Below, in pieces: positions 31,801-39,379 of a DNA stretch of 39,379 bases. Both the position numbers and the translations under genes were made by a program. The stretch comes from Oscillospiraceae bacterium (GTDB taxonomy: Bacteria; Bacillota; Clostridia; Oscillospirales; Oscillospiraceae). The DNA is taken from positions 1-39,379 of the forward strand of contig JAGAMN010000007.1 of NCBI GenBank assembly GCA_017624715.1, read 5' to 3'. Position 1 is the first letter of the stretch, and every line of letters begins with the position of its first letter. The notes beneath the pieces were generated by a model that ran no database searches, was not told where the DNA came from, and saw only the letters and a list, made by a program, of their open reading frames with translations.

Positions 31801-34800
31801 TAACCAGGCTGCCGGTTCTTCTGTCCAGGTTACCGTTCCTGCTGTTGTTGATGCTGTTAAGATCAACAAGGTGGAATTCACGAACATCGCCAACGGCTAT
31901 GGCGATCTGACCATTCTAAAGGACGTTACCCACAATTTGGGAACTGACCCCGATGTACTGGCAACCAAGGTGTTCACCTTCCGGGTGACCCTGTCCGGTG
32001 ACAGAGTCCATACAGGCGACACCTTCGCAACCAGCAATAACGGACCTGTGCAGGTTGCAGCCGACGGCACTTTGACCTTCGCTGACGGCACGCCGATTAC
32101 ACTGCGTAACGAAGAGTCCATTACGATTATCGGTATCCCTGAGGGCACTGCCTATACTGTGGTGGAGACAGATATTCCCAGCGGCTTTGCCTTTGACCAT
32201 GCCACTGCTTCCACTGGCATCATCGAAAGAGATACAGCCGCGGTTGCATCCTTCGTAAACCGCTACCCCGACACATACACTTCTGTAAATGTTCCTCTGG
32301 ACCTGACCGTCCGGAAACTTCTGGAAGGCACTCCCGCCAACGAGGAGATCTTCCGCTTCGCCCTGCAGCAGATGCTGCCGGACAGCACCTATCCGGATCA
32401 GAAGGTCTATGAGATCAGCTCTCTGGCTGCGGATAAGACCGTCAACGATAAGTCCATCGTTCTGCAGTATGCCAATGTGGGAACTTACTTCTACCGCATT
32501 GTGGAGAAGATCCCCGATGAAAAGACTCCCGGCATGACCTACTCTGCTACCCACGCTCTGTTTGCTGTGGTCGTTACCGATACAGATATGGACGGCGTGC
32601 TGGAAGTGGATGTTCGGGCAGAAGCCAACATCACCGCCAGCAGCACCTATGCAGATCCTGCCGACAAGGAAACCATCACCGGTGTTATTGTGGAAGCCAG
32701 CTTCACCAATATCTATCAGGTCCACAGCACCAGCGTCTCCGTCGGTGTCCACAAGGATCTGACCAACAATACCGGCGTTGAGATCTCCCTGACCAACTTC
32801 CAGTTCGGTCTTTACAATGTAGATGCCAGCGGCAATGCCATCGGCGCTCCCGTCCAGGTAGTCACTTCCAGTGCCTTGGGCGATGCAACCTTCAACATCA
32901 TCGTCGCTGAGGATAAGGACCTGACCTACATCATTAAGGAGATCATTCCGAATCCTGCAAGACCCGGTATGACCTACGATGCCAGAGAATATGTTCTTTC
33001 CATCGAGGTTACCGCCGCTATGGACGGTCAGCTGAGCGCAGTTTCCTCTGTGAAGCTGAAAGGCAGCAATACCGAAACGGCTGCGGTGTTCCATAACACC
33101 TATGCTTTGACCCCCGCATCCACCGCCGTTCCTTACTCCAAGACCCTGATTGGGCGGGCTCCTCTGGAAGGCGAGACCTTTATGTTCCAGGTGGTCAGAA
33201 CGGACGATACCTATCAGCCGCTGACCGGCGTGGGTGCATACAGCGAAGTCTATACCGTACCCGTAGGCAGTTACCTGTTCCAAGTGGGCCAGGACCTGCT
33301 GAACAAGGTAGGAACCTACCACTTTAAAATCACAGAGCTGCCCGGCACTTCCGGCGGTCTGCACTATGACAGCACGGAGTACCACATCGCCATCACCGTG
33401 ACCGATAACGGCAACGGCGCGTTGGTTGCTTCTGCTCCTGTGATCCATAAGGTTGGCCAGGCAGAAAGCGTCGCCAGCGCAGATTTTGTTAACACTTACT
33501 CTGTCACCGGCTCCGGTTCTGTGGTCATCGACGGTAAGAAGACCCTCTCCGGCAGAGACATCATCGCCGGTGAGTTTACCTTCGGCCTGTACACCGATCC
33601 CAATGGCGCTCCCATCGAGATCGTCACCAACCGTGCCGACGGCAGCTTCGTGTTCAGCGCTCTGAACTTCACCGAGGCCCATCTGGATACCGGCAACGGC
33701 ACCAAGGTTTACACCTACTATGTCAAGGAGATCCTGCCCACCGGCGCTGCCCAGGGCGTGACCTACGACACCACCGTGCACACCGTAACCGTCACTGTCA
33801 GCCATGATAACTATGGCGCGCTGGTAGTTACGCCTTCCGGTAATCATACCGGCAGCATTGTCATCAACAATGCCTACAATGCTCAGGGCGTGGATGTAAA
33901 AGTGCACGGCATGAAGCTCCTGGTTGGCGACTGGTCTGCAGTGCAGAACAAGACCTTCTCCTTCCAGCTTTACGAAGCCGATGAAAACTACCGCGTTACC
34001 AACACCACTCCCATTCAGGTGGTCAGCAACAGCGCAACCGGCGAATTCAGCTTCAACCTGTCCTTCGCCGACGGCCAGGAAGGCAACCACTACTACGTCC
34101 TCCGTGAGGATGTTTCCGCAGCGGCAGGCGGCATCAACTACGATGCTACCATCTACCGTGTGCTGGTCAATGTCACCGACAACGGCACCGGCAAGCTCCA
34201 CGCGCTGGTTTCCATGTACCATCCCGGCACCGGCAATGTTGCCAATGACACTACTCTGGGCGCACCTGTGGCAGTGTTCAGCAATGGCTACTCTGTGGAG
34301 CCTGTGCAGGTGATCCTGGAAGGCAAGAAGATCCTGACCGGCCGTGACCTGGCAGCAGGGGAGTTCACCTTCACCGTACTGGAGGGTACCAAAGCGGTTG
34401 CCACCGGCACCAACGCAGCCGACGGCACCATTACCTTCACCCCCATCACCTATGCAAAGCCCGGTGTACACACCTATATCATTCAGGAAGATGCCGGCAC
34501 TCTGGGCGGCGTGACTTATGATGACACCGTCTTTGCCGTCACTGTCACTGTTACCGATAACGGCCAGGGCAAGCTGGTTACTTCCGTGAACTACGGCACC
34601 CCCGTAGAGTTTGAGAATATCTACACCGCAGAGGCCACCGACGATGTTATCTTCAGCGGTGACAAGAACCTGACCGGCCGTGAGCTCCGGGAGGGCGAGT
34701 TTGAATTCGTTTTGAAGAACGAGTCCGGCGCAGCTGTGGAAACCGTCAAGAACGCAGCAGGCGGTAAGATCACCTTCTCCGCCATCAGCTTTGACAAGGT

Positions 34801-37800
34801 TGGCGTTTATAAGTACACCATCAGCGAGGTGGCCGGCACTTTGGGCGGCGTGACCTATGACGACAGCGTGTTTAATGTCACCGTCACCGTAACCGATAAC
34901 GGCCAGGGCAAGCTGATCGCCGATGTGCAGTACAGCGCTCCCGTGGTCTTCGGCAATGCCTACAAGGCTGCTCCTTCCGATGATGTGGTCTTCGGCGGCA
35001 GCAAGGTCCTGAACGGCCGCGACCTGGCAGCAGGTGAGTTTGAATTCGTTCTGAAGAACGAGTCCGGCGCAACCATCGAAACTGTCAAGAACGCTGCCGA
35101 CGGCAAGTTTGCCTTCTCCGGCATCCGCTACGACACCATCGGTACCTATAAGTACACCATCAGCGAGGTGGTTGGCACCCTGGGCGGCGTGACCTACGAT
35201 GATGCAGTTTATACCGTCATTGTCACCGTGGTTGACTGGGGTACCGGCAAGCTGGCTACTGAGGTGGTCTACGAGATCGCCGGTGGCGCGGTTGCACCCG
35301 AGGAAGTGGTGTTCACCAACAGCTATTCCGCTGATAATACCGACGAAGTTGCCTTCAGCGGCAACAAGGTCCTCACCGGCCGCGATCTGGTGGAAGGCGA
35401 GTTCCAGTTCGTCCTGAAGGACGAAACCGGCGCAACCGTCGAAACTGTGAAGAATACCGCAGGCGGCAAGATCACCTTCTCCAGCATCAGCTTCACCAAG
35501 CCCGGCACTTACAAGTACACCATCAGCGAGGTGGTAGGCACCCTGGGCGGCGTGACCTATGACGACAGCGTGTTCACCGTGACTGTCACCGTCACCGATC
35601 CCGGCGACGGCAAGCTGGTTGCCGATGTGCAGTACAGCGCACCGGTGGTCTTCAACAACACCTATGCAGCCGCTCCTTCTGATGAAGTTACCTTCGGCGG
35701 CAGCAAGGACCTGACCGGCCGTGACCTGGCTGCAGGCGAGTTCCAGTTTGTTCTGAAGGATGCCTCCGGCAAGCCCATCGGCAATCCCGTTGCCAATGAT
35801 GCAAACGGCAACTTCCGCTTCCCCACCATCGGTTATGACAAGACCGGCGTCTACAAGTACACCATCAGCGAGGTGGCAGGCAACCTGGGCGGCGTGACCT
35901 ACGACAGCTCCGTGTTTACTGTAACTGTCACCGTCACCGATCCCGGCGATGGCAAGCTGGTTGCCGATGTGCAGTACAGCGCTCCCGTCATCTTCCGCAA
36001 TACTTATGTTGCCGAAAAGACCGATGCGGTCGTCTTCGGTGGCGACAAGAACCTGACCGGCCGTGATCTGGCCGCAGGCGAGTTCGAGTTCGTACTGAAG
36101 AACGCGTCCGGCGCAACTGTGGAGACTGTCAAGAACGCAGCGGGTGGCAAGTTCACCTTCGCAGGCATCACCTTTGATGCTGTGGGTACTTACAAGTACA
36201 CCATCAGCGAGGTGGTTGGCACTCTGGGTGGCGTGACCTACGACGACAGCGTGTTCACTGTGACTGTCACCGTCACCGATAACGGCAACGGCAAGCTGGT
36301 TGCCGATGTGCAGTACAGCTCTCCCGTGGTGTTCAACAACAGCTACAAGGCTGACAAGACCAATGAAGTGATCTTCACCGGCGACAAGAACCTGACCGGC
36401 CGCGATCTGGCTGCAGGGGAGTTCGAGTTCGTACTGAAGAACGAATCCGGCGCAACCATCGAGACTGTCAAGAACGCAGCGGGTGGCAAGTTCACCTTCG
36501 CAGGCATCACCTTCGATGCTGTGGGTACTTACAAGTACACCATCAGCGAGGTGGCCGGCAACCTGGGCGGCGTAACCTACGACAGCACCGAGTTTACCGT
36601 CACGGTCACCGTCACCGACCCCGGCAATGGCAAGCTGGTTGCCGATGTGCAGTACAGCGCCCCCGTGGTGTTTAACAACACCTACAAGGCTGACAAGACC
36701 AATGAAGTGATCTTCACCGGCGATAAGAACCTGACCGGCCGTGACCTGGCCGCAGGGGAGTTCGAGTTCGTACTGAAGAACGCGTCCGGCGCAACCATCG
36801 AGACTGTCAAGAACGCAGCCGACGGCAAGATCACCTTTGCAGGCATCACCTTCGATGCTGTGGGTACTTACAAGTACACCATCAGCGAAGCAGCCGGTAC
36901 TCTGGGCGGCGTGACCTACGACAGCACCGAGTTTACCGTTACGGTCACCGTCACCGACCCCGGCAACGGCAAGCTGATTGCCGATGTGCAGTACAGCGCT
37001 CCTGTGGTCTTCACCAACAAGTATGTTGCGGAAAAGACCGACGAAGTTATCTTCACCGGCGACAAGAACCTGACCGGCCGTGATCTGGCCGACGGCGAAT
37101 TCTCCTTCGTGCTGAAGGATGCCACCGGCGCAGTTGTGGAGCTTGTGAAGAATGATGCAAAGGGCAAGATCACCTTCTCCGGTATCGCATTTGAGCGGGC
37201 GGGTGTTCACACCTACACCATCAGCGAAGTCAGAGGCGCTCTGGGCGGCGTGACTTACGATGATGCTGTGTTCACCGTCACCGTTACTGTCACCGATCCC
37301 GGCGACGGCAAGCTGGTTGCATCTGTTGCATACAGCGCCCCCGTCCTCTTCAAGAACACCTACAAGGCAGAACTGGTAGACTTCACCTTCGAAGCCGACA
37401 AGCATCTGGTGGATATCTCCGGCGGCGGCCGGGTGAACCTGGCAGTTCCTGCTGACCTGTACGAATTCCTGGTCAAGGATACCCTGAACAATGTGCTGGC
37501 AACGGTCAAGGCTGATGTAAACGGCAAGATCCACTTTGCCCTGCCTTACACCGCAATCGGCACCGGCCACACCTTCTTCCTCAGCGAAAAGGCCGGCACT
37601 GACGAGGGAATCACTTACGATCTGTCTGTCTACAAGGTCACCTACGACCTGGTGGACAATGGCGACGGCACGATTACTCCCGAGAACATCACCATCATCC
37701 GCATCAAGGATGCCAAGGGCAACGATGTGACCGAAAGTGCCACCGCAATGGTCTTCGAGAATACCTACCGTGCCCCGGACGCAACCCTGGATCTGTTCGG

Positions 37801-38605
37801 TCAGAAGCACTTGAACGGCGGCCGCGACATGGTCGCAGGCGAGTTCTCCTTCGTGCTGAAGGATGAGAGCGGTGCTGAGGTTGAGGTCGTTACCAACGAC
37901 GCAAACGGCGTGTTCTTCTTCAAGACTCTGACCTTCGACACTGTGGGTACTTACAAGTTCACCATCAGCGAAGTCAAGGGTACTGACGAGAAGGTCACCT
38001 ACGACACAACCGTCTATGAGATCACCGTCACCGTTACCTACGAAAACGGCGTCATGAAGGCCGTGGCTACCGTCAACGGCGAGAATGTGAAGGAATATGG
38101 CTTCACCAACATCTTCACCCCCGATGATGTATCTGTCAGCATCGATGTCCAGAAGATCCTGGAGAACAAGACGGATAAGGTTATAGGTCTGGACGGCTTC
38201 GCATTCCAGCTCAAGGGCCAGGGTAACGACACCGACAAGACCATTGTCAGCGACGAAAAGGGTATTGCACAGTTCGCCCTGACCTTCACCCTGGAGGACA
38301 TTGGCAAGACCTTCACCTACAACCTTAGCGAGGTTGCCGGAGATGTTCCCCACATGACTTATGACGAAACCGTTTACGAGATCGTCATCACTGTCACCCA
38401 GGACAGCACCACCGGTGCTCTGGAGCTGACTGTGACCCGGGACGGCCAGGCTGTTACCGACAGCGCAACCTTCACCAATGTCTTCTTCGAAGAGCCTCCC
38501 AAGACTTCGGATGCTTTCCAGCCCGCACTGGCGGCTATGATGGGCATCGCTGCCATCGGCATGTTGGCAGTGCTGGTCATCGGCAAGAAGAAGTTTGCTG
38601 AGTAA
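28826..38605 (+). CDS. Giant cell-wall-anchored vWA/isopeptide-domain adhesin
   Basis: A 3,259-residue surface protein if it starts at 28826 (AAGGAG 10 nt upstream); an ATG at 28766 would add 20 charged residues. The signal peptide has a Lys/Arg n-region, the hydrophobic core IAAILSLVLVFSLAPTFVFA and a cut near AAE. A vWA domain (about 115-455) has the MIDAS motif D128-L-S-G-S and VLVLMSDGAP. Residues 455-890 are unassigned and include a Ca-loop-like DLNGNGIPDPNE near 743. Then come two Cna/DUF5979-like domains and about 17 FctA/Spy0128-type domains. Each has a Lys near its start (GxKxLxGR), a Glu in YxISEV and an Asn in the final VFxNxY, the triad that forms intramolecular isopeptide bonds in streptococcal pilins. 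The end is PPKTSD (3224-3229), a helix and KKKFAE. Likely an adhesin or pilus-like stalk; ligand unknown. Confidence 0.9.
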   Translation: MTAKKYSPFHRMIAAILSLVLVFSLAPTFVFAAETQSADRLGIVAGSKVADDPTSDDWIQYFGPNKMDTEFAGAVWTDKSVFTGESSLLPGVKLSNSNNFLVALSALAANYTITGHATVPTDTMLVLDLSGSMLIDEEYGPFQNGWMVDGIDVSNVAAMLDATNAAIDTLMTQNKNNRVGVILYSGNTSTGSAATASTATVILPLGRYDGVDANGKTEYLSLEATATTRYIYENLGTNRRPNWQPTDQQVTYYTGNVNVKVATGLKIEKGDEVEDASKRVNGGTYIQNGLYKALQEFLKVTDTVVPEGNAQAGAQRMPVLVLMSDGAPTIATTDYTNVGDSNVGSGNGTNDRITMLTQLTAAYVRGAIINHYKESSGDKQDMLFLTLGLGTSSNAAATDTLYPAGSDTDLSGYWDTYLAATAGNDITITIDDIDLTVERNALVSEMNYVDKYFYAADAEGMIHSFEEIVSEIQLKADTYNTLVSGGDADISGYITFEDELGELMEVYKVQGILMSDGNGGVVLYTGKGIAQGMTTGTLGTVDGATDRGNELVRTVKERIPGLTTSTAQQLINNAYNDQQLYYENDSNWSNYIGWYADADGNYVGFWDKDSGYENAPAGAVYANKSYGYLGVEGDSDMMHVVVQVRTNLKTKHQTVYFKIPAALIPTVTYNVTLDKDDTTKVESLTREDALPMQLVFEVGLRSDLNAVNLEAKIAEHVANGGHVHKNADGTYSFYTNSWAIGNDLNGNGIPDPNEVESAVVAESHFNPALDNGRFYFTEDTLVLDANGNVVTGNTKPAGTTYQHTRAIYNATEKTYIYMPMSAETVAKAKRNADGQWYIPAGSPYLEWSRFRFNKGENKTGTLGYTFVPAAFSNNISGIDIYAFLGNNGTLKLAPATGITLTKKVDGVIADAESYTFTVSVPAGVTANPIVTDANGDPIPGITTTAFANGSFDLTIPADVTAYITGIPAGTNVTITEKLLGDYHVSGITVNGINQAAGSSVQVTVPAVVDAVKINKVEFTNIANGYGDLTILKDVTHNLGTDPDVLATKVFTFRVTLSGDRVHTGDTFATSNNGPVQVAADGTLTFADGTPITLRNEESITIIGIPEGTAYTVVETDIPSGFAFDHATASTGIIERDTAAVASFVNRYPDTYTSVNVPLDLTVRKLLEGTPANEEIFRFALQQMLPDSTYPDQKVYEISSLAADKTVNDKSIVLQYANVGTYFYRIVEKIPDEKTPGMTYSATHALFAVVVTDTDMDGVLEVDVRAEANITASSTYADPADKETITGVIVEASFTNIYQVHSTSVSVGVHKDLTNNTGVEISLTNFQFGLYNVDASGNAIGAPVQVVTSSALGDATFNIIVAEDKDLTYIIKEIIPNPARPGMTYDAREYVLSIEVTAAMDGQLSAVSSVKLKGSNTETAAVFHNTYALTPASTAVPYSKTLIGRAPLEGETFMFQVVRTDDTYQPLTGVGAYSEVYTVPVGSYLFQVGQDLLNKVGTYHFKITELPGTSGGLHYDSTEYHIAITVTDNGNGALVASAPVIHKVGQAESVASADFVNTYSVTGSGSVVIDGKKTLSGRDIIAGEFTFGLYTDPNGAPIEIVTNRADGSFVFSALNFTEAHLDTGNGTKVYTYYVKEILPTGAAQGVTYDTTVHTVTVTVSHDNYGALVVTPSGNHTGSIVINNAYNAQGVDVKVHGMKLLVGDWSAVQNKTFSFQLYEADENYRVTNTTPIQVVSNSATGEFSFNLSFADGQEGNHYYVLREDVSAAAGGINYDATIYRVLVNVTDNGTGKLHALVSMYHPGTGNVANDTTLGAPVAVFSNGYSVEPVQVILEGKKILTGRDLAAGEFTFTVLEGTKAVATGTNAADGTITFTPITYAKPGVHTYIIQEDAGTLGGVTYDDTVFAVTVTVTDNGQGKLVTSVNYGTPVEFENIYTAEATDDVIFSGDKNLTGRELREGEFEFVLKNESGAAVETVKNAAGGKITFSAISFDKVGVYKYTISEVAGTLGGVTYDDSVFNVTVTVTDNGQGKLIADVQYSAPVVFGNAYKAAPSDDVVFGGSKVLNGRDLAAGEFEFVLKNESGATIETVKNAADGKFAFSGIRYDTIGTYKYTISEVVGTLGGVTYDDAVYTVIVTVVDWGTGKLATEVVYEIAGGAVAPEEVVFTNSYSADNTDEVAFSGNKVLTGRDLVEGEFQFVLKDETGATVETVKNTAGGKITFSSISFTKPGTYKYTISEVVGTLGGVTYDDSVFTVTVTVTDPGDGKLVADVQYSAPVVFNNTYAAAPSDEVTFGGSKDLTGRDLAAGEFQFVLKDASGKPIGNPVANDANGNFRFPTIGYDKTGVYKYTISEVAGNLGGVTYDSSVFTVTVTVTDPGDGKLVADVQYSAPVIFRNTYVAEKTDAVVFGGDKNLTGRDLAAGEFEFVLKNASGATVETVKNAAGGKFTFAGITFDAVGTYKYTISEVVGTLGGVTYDDSVFTVTVTVTDNGNGKLVADVQYSSPVVFNNSYKADKTNEVIFTGDKNLTGRDLAAGEFEFVLKNESGATIETVKNAAGGKFTFAGITFDAVGTYKYTISEVAGNLGGVTYDSTEFTVTVTVTDPGNGKLVADVQYSAPVVFNNTYKADKTNEVIFTGDKNLTGRDLAAGEFEFVLKNASGATIETVKNAADGKITFAGITFDAVGTYKYTISEAAGTLGGVTYDSTEFTVTVTVTDPGNGKLIADVQYSAPVVFTNKYVAEKTDEVIFTGDKNLTGRDLADGEFSFVLKDATGAVVELVKNDAKGKITFSGIAFERAGVHTYTISEVRGALGGVTYDDAVFTVTVTVTDPGDGKLVASVAYSAPVLFKNTYKAELVDFTFEADKHLVDISGGGRVNLAVPADLYEFLVKDTLNNVLATVKADVNGKIHFALPYTAIGTGHTFFLSEKAGTDEGITYDLSVYKVTYDLVDNGDGTITPENITIIRIKDAKGNDVTESATAMVFENTYRAPDATLDLFGQKHLNGGRDMVAGEFSFVLKDESGAEVEVVTNDANGVFFFKTLTFDTVGTYKFTISEVKGTDEKVTYDTTVYEITVTVTYENGVMKAVATVNGENVKEYGFTNIFTPDDVSVSIDVQKILENKTDKVIGLDGFAFQLKGQGNDTDKTIVSDEKGIAQFALTFTLEDIGKTFTYNLSEVAGDVPHMTYDETVYEIVITVTQDSTTGALELTVTRDGQAVTDSATFTNVFFEEPPKTSDAFQPALAAMMGIAAIGMLAVLVIGKKKFAE
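34304..37372 (+). repeat. Nine tandem 333-366-bp repeats in the adhesin gene
   Basis: Units start at 34304, 34637, 34973, 35339, 35675, 36017, 36356, 36695 and 37034 and encode 111-122 residues each (protein 1827-2849). Each has the pattern GxKxLTGRDLAAGEF, KNAAGGKxTF, GTYKYTISEV, GTLGGVTYD, VTVTVTDxGxGKLVADVQYS and VVFNNxY. Units 6-8 are the most alike, including long identical DNA stretches. Flanking domains are diverged relatives. Confidence 0.92.
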
Positions 38606-38616
38606 TTCCCAATAAA

Positions 38617-38648
38617 AAAGGGCCATCGGTGCAAACCGATGGCCCTTT
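38617..38648 (+). terminator. Terminator of the TetR-adhesin operon
   Basis: A perfect 14-bp stem (38617-38630 with 38635-38648) with a GCAA loop; the 3' T tract is short. Confidence 0.85.
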
Positions 38649-38664
38649 CAGACTGTCAAAGAAC

Positions 38665-38800
38665 TGTCATTGCGAACCAGTGACCCTTGGTCACTGGTGT
38701 GGCAATCCCCAAAACAGGAGTAAAATGGCAGTTTTATGAGGGAATTGTTCGAAAATCATGGAGATTCCCACGCCAGTGTGCGCACTGGCTCGGAATGACA
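38665..38800. repeat. Palindromic repeat, family B (long copy)
   Basis: Starts TGTCATTGCGAACCAGTG and ends CTCGGAATGACA; it has inner GTGGCAATC and hairpins CCAGTGACCCTTGGTCACTGG and GCCAGTGTGCGCACTGGC. Its middle is longer than in other copies. Confidence 0.8.
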
Positions 38801-38816
38801 CCGCTTTTTAGTGCAT

Positions 38817-38945
38817 AGGCTTGCCTCTCCCTCCGGGAGAGGCGCCCAAGTGCATGCACTGGGGCGGAGAGGGCGTGTTTCATATTGCCCTCTCAGTCAA
38901 AAATCTTCAATTTTTGCCAGCTCCCCCGGAGGGGGAGCCAAGGGA
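38817..38945. repeat. Repeat, family C
   Basis: GCCTCTCCCTCCGGGAGAGGC at the left, an AAGTGCATGCACT palindrome, a CAAAAATCTTCAATTTTTG hairpin and GCTCCCCCGGAGGGGGAGC at the right. It lies between the convergent adhesin and GAPDH genes. Confidence 0.75.
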
Positions 38946-38973
38946 GAACCTCCCGCTACAAGACAGGTCCCTA

Positions 38974-39006
38974 TAAAAAAACCGCCGCACCGAATGGTGC
39001 GGCGGT
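38974..39006 (-). terminator. Terminator of the GAPDH gene
   Basis: An 11-bp GC-rich stem (38981-38991 with 38996-39006) followed on the minus strand by a T run (A at 38975-38980). Confidence 0.92.
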
Positions 39007-39031
39007 AAATATGTTCTTCAAGCTCTGTGAA

Positions 39032-39379
39032 TTACAGCAGAGTGGAGAAGTGCTTGATGGTGCGGACCATCTGAGAAACGTAGGAGTTCTCGTTGTCGTA
39101 CCAGGACACGACCTGAACCTGGGTCTTGCCGTCGGGCAGAGCGCAGACCATGGTCTGGGTAGCGTCGAACAGAGAACCGAAACGCATGCCGATGATGTCG
39201 GAAGAAACGATCTCATCCTCGTTGTAGCCGTAGGACTCGGTAGCAGCAGCCTTCATGGCAGCGTTGATGTCAGCAACGGTAACAGACTTGGAGCAGACAG
39301 CGTTCAGGATGGTGGTGGAACCGGTGGGGGTGGGGATTCTCTGAGCAGCGCCGATCAGCTTGCCGTTCAGCTCGGGGAT
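39032..39379 (-). CDS. gap: Glyceraldehyde-3-phosphate dehydrogenase, 3' end
   Basis: The last 115 codons of a type I GAPDH; the 5' part lies beyond the window and the frame is open to the last base. The enzyme oxidises glyceraldehyde-3-phosphate to 1,3-bisphosphoglycerate with NAD in glycolysis. Visible are [20 protein letters not shown], the [17 protein letters not shown] segment, [20 protein letters not shown] and the C-terminal helix. The WYDNE motif is the family hallmark; the [10 protein letters not shown] continuation is the variant seen in Bacteroides and some gut Clostridia rather than Bacillus WGYS. The catalytic Cys lies outside the window. Confidence 0.95.
   Translation of the reverse strand: MPELNGKLIGAAQRIPTPTGSTTILNAVCSKSVTVADINAAMKAAATESYGYNEDEIVSSDIIGMRFGSLFDATQTMVCALPDGKTQVQVVSWYDNENSYVSQMVRTIKHFSTLL

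Noticed and set aside
31916-38626. A 2,236-codon open frame antisense to the adhesin (and a 1,014-codon one at 28730-31774)
   Set aside because: These arise because the repetitive, codon-biased adhesin rarely places TTA, CTA or TCA codons in the right phase. The translation is low-complexity and lacks domains; no promoter or ribosome binding site fits.

Overview
The window reads as chromosome of a Gram-positive anaerobe of the class Clostridia, probably Oscillospirales and probably gut-derived (inference). The signs are an rpmH-rnpA-yidD-yidC-jag block with an R3H-type Jag, meso-diaminopimelate synthesis by dapA plus diaminopimelate dehydrogenase, ATP-type PEP carboxykinase, a FatA/FatB-like acyl-ACP thioesterase, YwaF-type membrane proteins, a cell-wall-anchored giant protein, and intergenic spaces crowded with palindromic repeats. 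There is no rRNA, prophage, insertion sequence or CRISPR array. One tRNA is present, tRNA-Leu(UAG).

Layout. 1-450 is the 3' end of pckA. 0.7-3.9 kb, minus strand, is the rpmH-rnpA-yidD-yidC-jag block, which usually lies beside oriC, but dnaA is not next to it. 4.0-6.6 kb has a zinc-ribbon membrane protein, tRNA-Leu and an NfeD-slipin (SPFH) pair. 6.8-7.6 kb is uppP. 7.9-11.9 kb, plus strand, holds an OmpR-type response regulator, a histidine kinase, a PDZ membrane protein and an acyl-ACP thioesterase; an unusual 339-bp insertion with a duplicated gene tail separates regulator and kinase. 11.88-12.01 kb is a cluster of DnaA-box-like sites. 12.3-15.4 kb is typA and a CapA-like protein. 15.6-17.3 kb has two tandem YwaF-like membrane proteins. 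17.6-20.0 kb, minus strand, is a dapA-ddh operon behind a lysine riboswitch with its own terminator. 20.2-25.0 kb has two overlapping MacB-like ATPase-permease fusions. 25.0-27.7 kb has a zinc polyol-type dehydrogenase and an FGGY sugar kinase. 28.0-38.6 kb is a TetR-type regulator followed directly by a 9.8-kb gene for a vWA-headed, isopeptide-domain surface protein. 39.0 kb to the end is the 3' end of a GAPDH gene.

The most distinctive part is the TetR-adhesin unit. A consensus-like promoter (TTGACA-N17-TACAAT) carries a perfect 14-bp palindrome overlapping its -10 box, and the regulator runs into the giant gene without a terminator. The simplest reading is an autoregulated switch for a long wall-anchored stalk. 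The stalk has about 17 FctA/Spy0128-like domains, nine of them near-identical 111-122-residue repeats, and ends in a non-canonical PPKTS sorting motif.

At least four families of small palindromic repeats fill most intergenic gaps. In three places they lie inside 5' leaders, between a good promoter (or riboswitch terminator) and the start codon, so they are part of mRNAs. Functions are inferred from recognisable motifs; nothing was searched or computed.
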